DNA of 64,000 bases. Origin: Stratiolaelaps scimitus (Eukaryota; Arthropoda; Arachnida; Mesostigmata; Laelapidae). Within the stretch, counting starts at the first letter, position 1. Each line of letters opens with the position of its first letter. A model generated the notes under the pieces. It searched no databases. It saw nothing but the letters and a program-made list of their open reading frames with translations, and had not been told where the DNA came from. Below are positions 25,502-39,100 of this stretch, piece after piece. The position numbers were made by a program, and so were the translations under genes. The DNA is taken from positions 3,534,001 through 3,598,000 of the forward strand of contig JABWDB010000012.1 of assembly GCA_019614645.1 (NCBI GenBank), written 5' to 3'.

Positions 25502-25527
25502 TGTGTGTGTGTGTGTGTGTGTGTGTG
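25502..25527. repeat. (TG)n microsatellite
   Basis: About 13 uninterrupted TG units. Confidence 0.92.
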
Positions 25528-27811
25528 GGTTGCTACACGGCCGTTGTTCCAAAGATCATCTTTTTCTCGGGGCTCTCGCCCCGTCCGGGACAGATGAACC
25601 GCTGTCCCCGACAGAATATTCAGGCCTGGAAAACGGCCACGCAGTGTCCACTTTAAAGAACGAGAAACGATGCCTCGAGGACAACTGGCCGTTCACATAT
25701 GTATATGTAAATACAGTGTGCCCTGTATTCACTAGGGTCAGAAGCCCATTTGGTTGTACGTAGCATGTGGTCTTTTGGGTGTTTTGCGAGTTTTTACAGG
25801 TAAAATAAATGGGGATATCGTCGTTTTAATCGTCTCGTATATTATGAGCTTAACTGCGGTTTGATGTGGGTAACCAAATATGTGGATGTACAGGCTACTG
25901 TCTATGGTTGGTTGAAGCTAGTTTTAGAACAAACAATTGGAAAAATGAGAGAATAACGGCCCTATACCGTTCGGTAAATAATTCGAGCGAAAATTGACCT
26001 CTACCTCTTCAAAAGCCACAACAAGCTACAACTGCTGGGCAAGGATCACGCGAGAATTAAGATATACAGGACATGCTGCTATGCCGGATGGGACGGGCAT
26101 ATTTGCAATGAAAATATACTGTTAGATTTTTTAAATAAAGCGTCTGTATAGTTACAATAAAATTTATTTGAAGCGACGAGGCCTTAGCATCCCAATGTCT
26201 CTATTTACGCGCTGAAACGTTAAACGTCCATAATGATATGGTAAGATTTTTTTAAAGAGCTTATTTTTGCCAAAAATTGTGACGCTGGTTTGCTGCGGTG
26301 GTCATCAACCCGTTTGAGATTAAAGCATCTCTCAGCCACGTTTTGAACTCCAACCACATACAAAGCTTTCCTCGCACGAAGCCTCACAATATCGACTATT
26401 GAATTCTCGATCCATTCAACGGTGTTCCATTCATGCATTCAGCGGTAGGATATGGGCTCGCTGTCGTGACATTCATTCGATGCAGACGCCGTGAAGTCAT
26501 ACCACGTGAGGCGCGCCATCCCCAGCGACGTCAACGGCATTTACGTCTGCCGTTAGGTTGCGAGAGAGAGAGAGCGAGAGAGAGCGAGAGATTGGCCTTT
26601 GAATTGTGTCCTATTGGCCTCCTTGTCTATCTGGCTTTTTGTTTGTATGTCCGTCCATCTGTGTCTGTTTGTCTGTTGCGTTGTCGCTTCGCGCGTAGAC
26701 CAGCATATGTACGTTCTGTGTCTCGCGTCACTCATCCCATGCCATGACAGACGTGAGCTCATCTGTTGTATTCGTGCCTCTTCCCTGTGAAAAATGCTAG
26801 AGGTGTACGTGGAGGCGGCGTAGGCGTCGCGGGAGAGGGAGTCGGTTGTTGGGGGTGTTCCCCAACTTCTCTGGGGAGGTACTTTAGGACAAGCGGGCTA
26901 TGGGTGGGTGTTGTCCCACGAGGCGATTCATTCATTGTCAATGCCCGACCCCTGGTCGCCGGCCGTGGCGTCTCGTAGCAGCGGAGCTGGCTTCACCGTC
27001 TCTCCACGCCATCCTGTCCTATGGCACCATCTCCAGTGAAACAGGGGAGGCATTGCAGCAAACGGCAGCAGAGGCAGCGACCCGCATCGCTCGCGTTCTT
27101 TCTTTCACTCCTTCTGGCTTTTCCCGCACTGGCCCGTTCGTCCTGACTAATGGTCGACGAGGGCAAGACGACATAGACGAGACAGGCGGTGCAGACTTCG
27201 TTGCAAGTGCCGCTGCTTTTGCTACGAGACGACGCTTTTGGTACTTTGCCCACCGAGGGACGGGGACGATGCGGCATGCGCATCAGCAAAGGCGGCGGCG
27301 GTGGCGGCGGCAGCTAAATCGGCCCATCGGGAACCAGCCAGAGGCGACTACCAGGGCAAGGAAAATGTAGGAAGAACTGGCAGTCGGGAAAGGGCGGAGG
27401 ATCGTTCCAGCGAAAAAGGCGCCCTAGCCTGAAGGCGAAGGCTAGCCTGGGTGAACGCAATACAGGTCGCAGAATCTGGCCGTTTTCTACGCTATAGTCT
27501 AGCATTGCCTAGAAGCAGAGGGTCCGCGATCGCCGCAAAGGCACAGAAGGCCAGCCAAGCAGCAGCGTATGTGTGGCGACAACGGCGGCCGTCCGGCGGT
27601 CACACGCAGCCTCAGAGAAGGCAACGTGAGCTCACGCCAGCAGCGGGACAGCACAGAAGAGCACATTAACGGTCTTATTTCCACGACGCTGCTGCGAGCG
27701 ACGACCCCGCGACAAAGGGACCCAGACTCATCCACGAGCGTGGCAGGACGACACCCACAGGGAGCCCTTGGGTCGTTCCGTTACTTTGCCCACTCTTGCT
27801 AGCAACCACCA

Positions 27812-27833
27812 AGAGAGAGAGAGAGAGAGAGAG
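27812..27833. repeat. (GA)n microsatellite
   Basis: About 11 uninterrupted GA units. Confidence 0.9.
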
Positions 27834-30800
27834 GGATGGGGGGACTTTTCCCAGTCGGGGTCACAGCTATACGAGGCACATTCATTCAGCCGCCCTCGGC
27901 TCTAGGAGAGAATGAAGCAAAAGATAGATGGCGCGAAAAACAAATTAAACCCCCGCCAGAAAAACAGCCCCCACCGCCTCATCCGCCTTCATTCGCCCTC
28001 TGCAGCCTCTCGTGCGTTTTATCTTTACCCGAACCATTTACCGCCACCAGTAGAGGCGGCATATAAGGCGCAATGCGGTGGACGCCTCCGTCCCCAACCT
28101 CCAATCCTCTACAAAGAACTCCTCCTTGTCGCTGATTTCGCCCGGACTTGCTGGTTGACCTGGACGACCCAAATTCTGCCTTTCCTACAGACGATGCCAC
28201 ACATTTGCCTCAACCAAAGGGGATGCTCCTTGCACGTGCTTCTTTCGTTCAAAAATTCAGTCGTCTCCGGAACCTGGTCCCGGTTGTTCTCGCGAACTCG
28301 AGACCGCGGAATTCTCCAGCCTGCATGTTTGTTCCTACAGACTAATCATCGATCTAATCTCATCAGATACAGACTGTCGGTCCAAGATTTGATCTGCGTG
28401 CTACGCATGAATATGTCTGTGCGTGTGCAAGTTTGTCATCCGGTTCGTTTTTCATGATGTTGCCAACTCCTTATATAAGCACGTCTGTATGAGCGTGGCA
28501 ACAGATCTGATTCCGTATTCGTATGATGTCGAGCGACGCCGTTGCGCCAATCGTCCTTCAAATGCTCTCCATTTTAGCTGCCGTTGTCAGATTCATGGTG
28601 GGGCATATAAAGCTGCTCTCCAATTTCTTGGGCGTCTACAGATCTACCCGGATTTGAGCCGTTGCGTATCACGGCTAGCTGTTCATTCCAACGGCGATGT
28701 TGAAAACAACACACCTTCCTACCACTCTGACGCTAAGAGATGTCTCATCGCTAAACCGTCACATATCGATAAGTTGAGTGACAAATTCGATACAAACGCA
28801 CGCTCCACGCATGCACAGCGACCCCGCCACATTATATTGTTTACATGATACCTCCTGCTCGGCTTCCTGATGGGGCCCTGCTTCTGCTGCCCAGCCTCAG
28901 ACACCTTATCCCTATTCAATTCATCGATTCATCAATCAGTCGTCATCACAGTCGTCGCCGGGTCGCCAGAGTCTCACTGCCATGACGACGCTCGCCGGCC
29001 TCCATCAGCTCCGGTCAAGGATCTCTGCCTTCACCCATCTTCGTCACGTCGAAGTCTCTGTTGTCTGCTATTACTTTCTCTTTATTGGCGGCGCCGGTGG
29101 AGGTGACGGCTTCGGTAGCCTCTGAGCTGTGGTCCTCCTCCTCTGTGTATCTCTTTCTCTCTCTCGCTTTCTCTCTCTAACACGCACACTCAGTAGCTCA
29201 GCGACTCACTCTCACTCGTTTCTCTGCTGCGTATGCCTGTGCGGCGTCGTTGTTCGGCAATCTCGCCCCTCCCCGTACAAGTTGATGTCGTCGTTTATAT
29301 TTCTGTTGTTGGGATTGCTATTCCTTCGACGACTGATAGGACGACGGCGGTGGCGGTGGCTGCTGCGGCGGCTGCAGCTTCATCGGCAACTGCTGTTGGT
29401 GTGACCAACGCGGTGGCGGCGGCGGCGGCGGCGTTGTCGATTAGAGGTAGAATAGAAGACGCAGTGAATTGATGGATCCGCGACACCGTCGAGTTGAGAG
29501 GACAAGAGAAGACTATTTGGCGCGTGCGGATGGATGAATGGAAGCGGCTGGGCCCGTCGCGGGAGTCAGCCGAAAGAAGTACGAGCGAATTCGGCAGGGG
29601 ACTGGCAGGCGAACGCTGTGAGGACGACAGAGAAGAAAGGCGATTAATCTTCTTCGGCAGTTTCTCCTCTTTCAGCCTGGGCCTGGCTAGATCTGACCCC
29701 CATGGGGGAGGTTTGGGGTGCCCTTCCAGCCGCTGGGGTGCAGTTGTCTGGTATTCTTGCTACGGCTCGGACTCGTCACCGACTGTGAACGATACTTGCC
29801 AACTGACAAGTGAACGGTGAACGACACCCCCCCACCCCCGGGGATGCGGCGGGGAATTGGTGAGAACGGGGCGAGGGGAAACGATGCTTTTGGCGGTCGG
29901 TTGGTCGGTCGGTTTGGCGGGACCTGCTTTCTTGCGGATCTGCTCAGGGGGAAGTCTGCGCAGCCATCGTCACCCCTCACCACTTGGCCGGGCTTGCCAT
30001 CGAATCGCATAGGCCTGCCCTAACGTCGCCGTTAGAGAGGGAGAACAGTGACAGACAGAGGCGGAGGCAAGCAGTCATCGATCCATAGGCACTGACAGTT
30101 CATACGTCTTCCTCATCGAATTGACGAGGAGACGACTGGAAAGCCGATCAGTGAGATGGGACGCAGCCTCTCCACAGTCGCCCTGGGGTCCCGTCGATGT
30201 TGTCTGCCTAATAAATCTATTGGACAATGCATGTATTATACAATAGGTGTTGCAAATGAATCTACTTCGGCCTAACAGATACGACCCGCCAAACTGAGGA
30301 GAGACGATCAATGTGATGATTAGCCAGAGGCCTATATTAATAAGTACGTGAGCGAAAGCGCAACTAGCTGCACGAATTAAATGCGGAGATATTTTCAGGT
30401 CAAAATCTCATATGATCAGGACCGTTGCTTGGACCCGTTCGCATTTGAATCTATGCGGCGATACGTGACTTACAATCAACGAACCTTTCCTCATATTTGA
30501 TATGACCGGTTTTACTCCGATATTGTGTCAACCACCGAATCGATAACGGTTTATCCAAGTTTTTACCCGCCTCCCTTAAAAAGAAAACACAACGACTATA
30601 TCAATTGCACCCCAGCGCCAGTTGACGGCGAATCCGACGGCGAACGAGAGCGCGATACCCCGAAGCTGCCGATGTTGGCGAAGCCTTTCGCTATGTCGCT
30701 ATTTGCCTATATCTATATTCTATAGCATGCACATCACTCGCTTATACAATATCATACTCTGCTCGCTCTTATCATATCATGTTATGATGACAATAAACCG

Positions 30801-33800
30801 TTCGTCGTATGCGCGCCCGACCAACAGCGCAAGGCTAAGCGTGTACTATCGGCCTTGCGTGATTCAGCCATATCATCGTATGTCATCGCTGTGAGAGTCG
30901 TTCCGCGGTGGACGCCGCTACGTTGGGTCCACATCTCCAAACAGTACATGCATGACGGACACGGCGAGCACTGGGTCGCGGGATGGCAGCACTCTTAATC
31001 TGTTTCGCTTCATAGGAAGCGTCGGCAGTGAGAGAGATAGAGAAGGGGGGGCATGGTTGTACACGATACGACTATGGACGAGCCACAGAATCGGATGGGC
31101 CAATCGACGAGAATAGCAGATACACTCAACCCATACTCGTTATTGTACAATCTTGTTGTATACTGCATACTGAATCGGTGTCGTCTACCGACACTCGCTG
31201 CCTCTTTGCACATGCACGCAGCATCGAGTGTGACACCAGGCAGATTCGAGCACACATCGGAGACGGTGAAATATCATCTATCGTGGTAATTGTTGTTAGT
31301 CGCTGCTGATCACCGCCGATCGGACATTACCGGGTCAGAGGAGCCGAACGCTAACATATATATATATATATATGTATATATATGATCGCTGTATCAATAA
31401 TGAATCATCGATGAGACAAACGGACAGCTAGCCTGCACCCCCCCTCTGCATTGTACTGATTGACTTTATCAACAAACAGAGGCAAACAGCAGCAGCTCGC
31501 TGATTAAATTTCACAGACGGATGAGTATGTGCGCCCACTCGGGGTCTCGGCGATGGGAGAGGTGAAGCTTGAGAATCTTCCCAATGTTGGTCCTGTGGTC
31601 AAATCGAAACGACGATATCAATAACAGGAATATATGGTGGGACATTAACATCATATAATGCACGATATTCAGTATTTGCTTAGCAGCAACAGTTTGATGA
31701 GCTCTGATAATCAGAGCGCTATCGATTCGTTGCTTGTTGCAATGATGTTGTCAGGATTGTACGCTTTCCACATATGCAGTGAGAGTCGTATTAGTGGCTA
31801 TTGTATAAGAGCACCATGTGCCGAAAAGTGTTTAGCCAGTTTAGGCATCAGTCGACGATCGCAGAATTGATGCTGATTGAATTGCGCACTCGTAGTAGAA
31901 GTAGCCTGGGAGTTCCCCAGTAGACCTAGGTTAGGTCACTGGCGGCCAATGTTGACCATATACCAGACAAGCCGCAGAGTAACCTGTTCAGCAACCGGTA
32001 CCGATGCTCTTCTGAAGCGACGGGTCTCACAAGAACAACAAAGCAACTAGCTTATTGTATTATTAGCCAGATAATGTAGATGTTCCATAATAATATACTG
32101 TTTAATATATTATGTAATATCAGACTACTCTAAATTGATTGTATACAAATGTATGCATGTTTAATATTTAAAAAAAACCTATCAATAGATTAAATAATAG
32201 CGCACCCTGAATATGTATAGGAACCATGTATCTACCTGCAAGGTGAATGTCGTATACATGTGAGATAGATCCAGGACAAGTTTTTTGCTCTAATTATTCT
32301 AAATGATCGCTACTTAAATCATACACAATATAGAATAGTATAATATAATCTGATAGGTAACCGGAGCCACAGGCTTGTTACCATCCCTGATAATATCAAG
32401 CTACCGCGCCTGATATCCTCGGACAGATCTGTCATTGGACGACATCACCATTTAATTATTTTTGTCATTCTCGATTTGTATGTCAGTCCTCTATCGCGTC
32501 GCAGCGACTGGCATTCAGCATCTCTTGCAAATGAAATCGTTACTTGAAATCGAATTGAATAATGCAATTGTTCCCACTTTCTCGCCGCAGTGGTTCCTCT
32601 TAGCCGAAAAGGGCACGCATCACCTTGTATGCCAGTAAATTGTGTGTGCCTTTTGCAAATGAAAGAATTTCTCCTCATCACCAAGAATGCCTATGGTGTC
32701 AATGGTGCTCGCTTGTGCGAGCCAAGGATTTCGAAGGGGTGCGTGTCAACTATCCGTCGATGGCGCTTTTCTCTCTCGATGAAATACCATGGAACAAATA
32801 GTATCACAAGTGCCCAAGTACCATAGTATCGTTACGTCGTCGTTCGAGCTCGGTCTCCGCGAACGTGTAATTCCATCCCACAAACCAACGGTTAGGCAAT
32901 ACTGTTGGCAGGACATCTACAACACTACACATCATGCTCGAACTCAAATCAAAGTAAAGCTTCTACTGAAGTCGGCCTCTCCTCGCTGACTCTCTCTCTC
33001 TCTGTCTGTCTTGCGTTCTATTATACTTAGCTGGGCAGCGCAGCCTGGATGGAGCGGAGCGCAGGCTTTGAGAGTCAGCCGCTGTAGTTTTAGTGGTAGT
33101 AGCAGTTGTGTGAACGAGGTGGATGGGGGCTGATGATGATAAATGACTTTGTTTCTCGTCACGGTCTTGTGTCTTGCACACGTTCCCCTATTCTCGGCCG
33201 ACTCCCCGACCGATCTGTTCATCGACCTCAGGACCCCAGGACTCGTCCTGCTTTACACTGTGAGACATAGCGAGATAGAGAGAGAGAGAGGTGCCGGCCA
33301 TGCTGTAAAGCTGCTATGGGGTTCCGCAGGCTTCTTCAGAGCGGGCCTCACTATCACTGCTGTGTTCAAAGTGGCGCCACTTTTGAAGTGTCCGCTCCTG
33401 CCACTCGCGTCTCGACGCGTAGCTCAGGCCGAGGCGCGATCTGTCCTCGATCTGCTTCCCGTAGATTTCCCCCTTCTCTGTTTAATGTCGCCTGCTGGGG
33501 CGGCTTCCTGTTCAGGCCATTCAGGCCTACGAGTAGGACGGAGAAGAAAGGTCCGCTGATGACGTCGCGTCACGTCGAGACGATGTCTTCGTGAGTCTCC
33601 CGAATGACTCGCAGTGCTGCCTCCGTTCGGCCTCCGTTCGACAGCTGCGGCCTGCCGACAGAATCTGAATTAATTTCAATCTGTGTGTCAACGCCGATAC
33701 GGAGACGAAATAACAACGATCGTCCGATCCCTCTCTCCATGGCGGGCAGCTACTCAATCATCCCACGGCACTGTCGGCCGGATAGGAGAGAACACACAGA

Positions 33801-34532
33801 ATCAAGTGAGACGCCTGTACAAATAAGCCAACTGTGTCGTATATTTATCCTTCAGAAGCAGTGACGGTGTCCCGGTTTTTCACGGCGCAGCGTATGCGTC
33901 TGTTAGGGATCAATGGAGAAATATGAACAATGTCTTCTTGAAAAACGGGTTTTTTAGGGTGAATACCGCCCCAATAGACTGTACAGGGAGACTACGTCGA
34001 ATTCTCAGAATTATAAAGACGTTGCTACAAAGTTTTGCTAGAGAGCGACGCGTTTCGTATTGCGGTATCCGAAACAATCATGTCCGGCCTTCCTCATACG
34101 ACCAGGCACCCCCCCATATTTTCCACATGCTAAGATATATGGTTCAATACGATTAACAATACAGCACAAAACGAAGATACATTGATGGAACTGCATTTGT
34201 GATAACGCTTGAGTTCTCGTAGGAATAATGCTAAATATGCGTGTGAAATAATGGACAAGCAGCTGTCTACCGTTAGTAGGTGGTGACATCTACCGAGCTG
34301 AACGACGATACCCTCTGACAGGCACGACGTATAGGGTACCCGATCATCCGAGTCAGAACAACTGTTCAATTCCCCTCTTGTTTAATAAAACAATAACTAA
34401 GCTACCTACCACCATGTACAATGTAAGTTTCCTGTGATTTAGATCAATCCAATCTTAATCTCCTACGGACATAATCGAGTCCTCACGTTGTAACCGATAC
34501 AAGCGTTTTTAAATACCCTCCTACAAATATAT

Positions 34533-34558
34533 TCTCTCTCTCTCTCTCTCTCTCTCTC
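34533..34558. repeat. (TC)n microsatellite
   Basis: About 13 uninterrupted TC units. Confidence 0.92.
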
Positions 34559-36100
34559 CACTTAATTTTCTTCTGCCTGGTTCTACGTGTTCAATATGCC
34601 ACACGAAGTAGACAGACCATCACGGCATTTGCTTGGCTAAGGTCGAGCGGCCAGTGAGCCAGCCAGCCAGCTAGTCGCATAGATCGATCGGTATTGGAGC
34701 CCCCTACTCGTGCGTCCGAGGCATTTCTGTCTGCCTTCGCTGTTTATCTTCGTTCCGAATCAACGTTCAATGGTTCCATGTTACACATATCGTGTCCTTT
34801 CTCTGTCCGCACTTTTATTTTACATCTGATTCTCTCCCTGTCGCGTTCTCGTCGATTCTCGGTTGATTTTCTCTGGCGTCACTGGGGTGATTAGGGCACG
34901 GCGATCATTTGTCTTCCGAGAGCCGCGGCGGCGGTGCCGGCGGCTGTTCAAGCGGCAACAATAGCAGCAGTAAACCAGCACGCGCTCGCATACGAAGTCT
35001 TGTTGTTGTTGTTGTTGCTGCTGATAACGACGACGACGACGATGATGATGACGATCACGTCCTTGTTGTTGTTGTTGCTGTCGTCATCGTTATTCGAGCG
35101 TGGTTATTTCGTTGATTTCTCCTCTCTGCTAGGGTTCCCTGGCTGTGCAGCTAGCCTCGTACGCGCGCCCGCAGTTGGCGGCTACCACCGCGAGGAGATA
35201 AACGAGCTCTCATTTGTTTTGTGAGCAGACGGATGGAAGGATGGAGTCCGAAGGCGAAGGGGAATGAGAGAAAGAACTAAAGGAAATACAGGGAAAAAAA
35301 AGGGAAAATACAGTTAGCGGGAGACTGAAAAGGCAGAACAGTGAGAACGTGTCAGTGTCCGTCTCGCTTAGGCCATCGCGTGGCGTCGCCGATCAACTCA
35401 GTCTTCCCGCGACCTTCCCCTGTGGGGAGCGGCTCCCGCTCTGTGACCATCCCAGTGGGGGCCAGCTACCTCCTAACGGACCCCTTGTCCTCGTATGCTG
35501 TTGTCTCGGTTGGTTGGTTGAAGATCTGAGAGATGAGACGGAGCATTCTCAGCTTTGAAGCGTCGAGCAATAGTGAAGCGTTGCGACTAGCAACGCTCCA
35601 CTTAACGGCAACTACGAGGCTGGTTGTTGTGGTTGTTGCGGACTCATTTTCGGGCCATGTCCTTCCCAGCCCTTTCCGGACTAGGACGTGTTTGTGAAAT
35701 GATTTGAGCTGTGAGTGATAAGCACAGTTCTTTCCACGGCAATCTGACTCAATGGTGGCAACGGGGGAGAAAATAGCGGGCGCGATGCAATGTCTTTTGT
35801 CAGTACAAGCGGATGATATAACATACTGCTAATTCGCCCCGCGCCACCGCTTCCTGAGGTCGCTACAACCTATGTCGGCATTCACTGTGGCATGGCCATT
35901 TAGATTGTTCACAGACGAGTACACGCGCTAACGTCGATACTCACCTTGAAGGCACAAATTGACAGCTGCATACTGTTCACTTGTCCTAGGTTAGCTATGA
36001 CACGTGGTGCACACAAAATGTCCTGCCTGAATAGCCTGCCTGCAAATGTGACACAATAGAACGCATTTCCTATAAGAGAGCTTAAGCATTGTAAAATTGC

Positions 36101-36147
36101 AGCTCCTTCAATAAACCATTAAACCTTTACCTTTACCTTTACCTTCC
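36101..36147 (+). repeat. TTTACC hexanucleotide array after AATAAA: possible retroposon tail
   Basis: An AATAAA lies about 10 bases before three to four tandem TTTACC units, the last one degenerate. A polyadenylation-like signal followed by a short simple-repeat tail is typical of some LINE and SINE 3' ends. I see no recognisable coding remnant upstream, so the element identity is not established. Confidence 0.35.
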
Positions 36148-39100
36148 CTGCAGTCTCATGAGAGTGATCGATCTTTCGGTTGCCCAAAAATTAACATGTG
36201 AACATTATACTATGATAGCGGAGACAGCTGCGGACAAGCTAGACAATCAACAACTTTATGACATTTATCAACGTATTTATGAATTTAATACTTATTTTAT
36301 GGTATTCATTTATTTATCTAAATTGTCGCTGTAGTTTATTTAGGCTATTGTCATGCTAATGTGTACTGCTAACTCAACGATCCGCCTGCTGCTCACTCTT
36401 GAACACAAACGAAATGGATGGCTCCGGCAGAGATACCTGGGGAGAAACTCGAGCATTATGGATATGTTTTACTAAATAGCCTTCACGAAATAACTTTTGA
36501 GGGACGTATGGAAATTGACAAGCCACTAATACCATACTCGGTCAATGTCAAAGGCAACAACGTCGGTGTATTTACGTGAGTACCCGTGTACTCGTATAGA
36601 AGGCGTCGTTGTCAAGCGACATCAGTACCGTAGATATCGATCGACATATCACTATTGTTTTGCGTTCTACCTGCCTATAATCTACATTCGAACGAATCAT
36701 AAGTAGATCGCGCTTCGGGCTAAGGTTGACCTCGGTCTGGTAACTCATGGTGGTCTCGTCTTGTGAGTTCGTCAATCTCATTGCTACACCGAGAACGGAA
36801 TCGGTCAACATAGACAAGTTTACCCGAAGAAGGACTTCAACAATTAAATAGATAGATACGTATTCTCTGCGACCCAAGCTCACCCATCGTCGGGTACAAT
36901 CGCGAAGCTAAGCACCGTGGCGACCCTCACTCATGACGGCCCGTTGATGCCATGTTTAGTCAACACAACAACGGTATCCGTTTGACGTTCTCACGAGGTA
37001 TTTATTCGGGCACCGACGCACATAAATCACAACGCTGACGAGTTGTTCAACTTTTGTGGATGATCCGTTGAACTGCAGCAGTTTTCAGATCTCACTCACA
37101 CCTGCCAGCGGGAAAAAAAAATGGCTAATCCAAGCTCATCTATTTTGTCGATCTATTCAGCTATCGAGGCATCGACACACGAACAAACTAAACAGCGTCC
37201 CGATTTGTGGGGACCGCCCAGGGCCGCCGCGTACATCATGATGAGGTCATTCGGGTCGAACGATGGATCGATCGATCGACGGGAAGGAGGAGATGCTGAG
37301 ATCTTTTCTTCTCGAGCGAATTTCGAATAATTTCTCGATGGGTGTTCGAATTTCGCCATCACGTCCAACAGACGAATTTGAGCGGTTTAACGATTGAGTA
37401 TGGCGTCATCTGCTAGATCGAGAAATCGATGTAAACGCAGCGACATGCTCAAAGAGCAAATTGATGCCTCTTCGAGAATTTGGGCCCGATTCTCGGGCGA
37501 CGTAAGCGCTGGATTCACAGGTGGCCGACCGACTTCACTGGGACGAGCTGTAGAAGTAGTCAGCTTGTCGTTGTGGTACTTTAACTTTCTCATGTTAGTA
37601 CGGGTAACGTCCCAAGCGAGTACTATAACCCGCGCTAGACCATGTGCGAAAGACGGATAGACGCAGAATGGAGACGTAGGGAAATTGCGTCGAGTTTCGC
37701 CTTGCGGAGCCTGAAGACCGTTCAGCTTTATCCATTGCTTTTATCCACGATGATGTTGTTGTTGCTGTTGATGTTTGAGAATCGCTTTTCGACAGGGGGA
37801 AGGCGGGTACTTACGGTGTCTATACAGATACGGAAAGCAGCAGGCGAGCAGGGTTTTCTTGCAGTCCAAGCCACGATGTCAAAAGGGTCACGCACACATA
37901 TATGCAGAATGCACAATGCGTTCGCTTTGTCTGTCAATACATTCAAATTGAATGTAACGCCATTATATACGGGGATACTCTGCGAGAAGTCAACTGCTTT
38001 TCGTGCTCGTCCGTAGCTGTATCTCAGCGGCCGAAAGTGAAATAAGCGTGAGTACACAGTTTTTAGATGTAATCGGAATTTAACCAATGAACGCTAGCTA
38101 GGGAGCTCTACACGGCGTCACAGTACGGCCAGTGTGAAACAGTCAGGGGTGCGGTGGGCGCGAATTTCCGCGTAGATGATCGCCCGGTCAAAAGTCTTCA
38201 CGAGGTCTTCATTAGCCGCAGAGTTACTTTGGATATTTCCCACGTCCGTAGGACAGTAAGCGAGCCATCCCAATCAGCCTCTCTCTCCCTCCCTCCCTGT
38301 GAAGTTTTCTCTCGCGTTTATGAACAAAGATGACCGTCACTTCCCGATCGATGTCCTTCGATCCGACACCGCCGGTTACTTCTTGCTCCCGTATGATAAA
38401 TGATTGTCGGACCGATGAGTCCGCGCACTCTCATACAGTGCTCCGTTTCTTTCGGGGAGGCTTCTTGCAGCCAGCGTCGATTAGGGCGCCTTCTCGACGA
38501 AGTAGTGCTCTGCTGGTGCTAGAGATCCCTGTGTGGCGGGAAGAGATCGTCCCATTAGCCTACGAGTTAATAGCAGAGATATGCGTTCGAGATCCGACGA
38601 GGATAACAGAAGCAGCAACAACTAGACAGAAAAGCAGACAGCGATGTTCGAACGCCTATCGGTTTGTATGATAGGCAGTTCTCGTGAGTTCGTAGGAATA
38701 AATGAGGCCCGCAAAGAGTATGCTGGAACCGAGTAATTGTAATAGTATTTTGTAAAAATACATCGCAATACGAGGTAACACTATATGACAACGAAACAAA
38801 AACATCACAAGAGATGACACGCTAAGCAGTCTCCCTTTGACTTGTTTGCTTGAGAGTGCAGGAAACATACAACACAAATATAGCACTTTCGCCGGTTTTT
38901 ACAAGCGAGCTTCTACGCTGCGCAAAGTGCAGATATTGCAACCTCATCAATTGTCAAGAGCTGATAATTTGGAGAATAGGAAAAAGATACAATTTAGCTT
39001 TACCGACCCTCGTTGGCGGCACTCTCTCGTCCTGCAACCTGCAAGGACTCACTACGGCCAGGACACTGCTATAGGACAACATAGAGTGTGTCATTCTCGC

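Larger units (their letters stand above)
24341..36100. other. Non-coding stretch with microsatellites
   Basis: No supportable gene. Visible structure: TA at 24,511-24,544, GT at 25,502-25,527, GA at about 26,560-26,590 and 27,812-27,833, TA at 31,355-31,383, CT at 34,533-34,558, and a mixed GTT/ACG/ATG triplet tract at about 35,003-35,070. Frames of up to 181 codons overlap other frames and lack recognisable domains. Confidence 0.55.

Noticed and set aside
36041..36061. 21-base near match to 9,130-9,150 as evidence of a dispersed repeat
   Set aside because: Two mismatches in 21 bases are about what chance allows for all pairs in 64 kb, and similarity does not extend.
38398..38430. Hammerhead-ribozyme-like CGATGAGTCC
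   Set aside because: The core CTGATGA is not matched (CCGATGA) and no CGAAAC partner follows.
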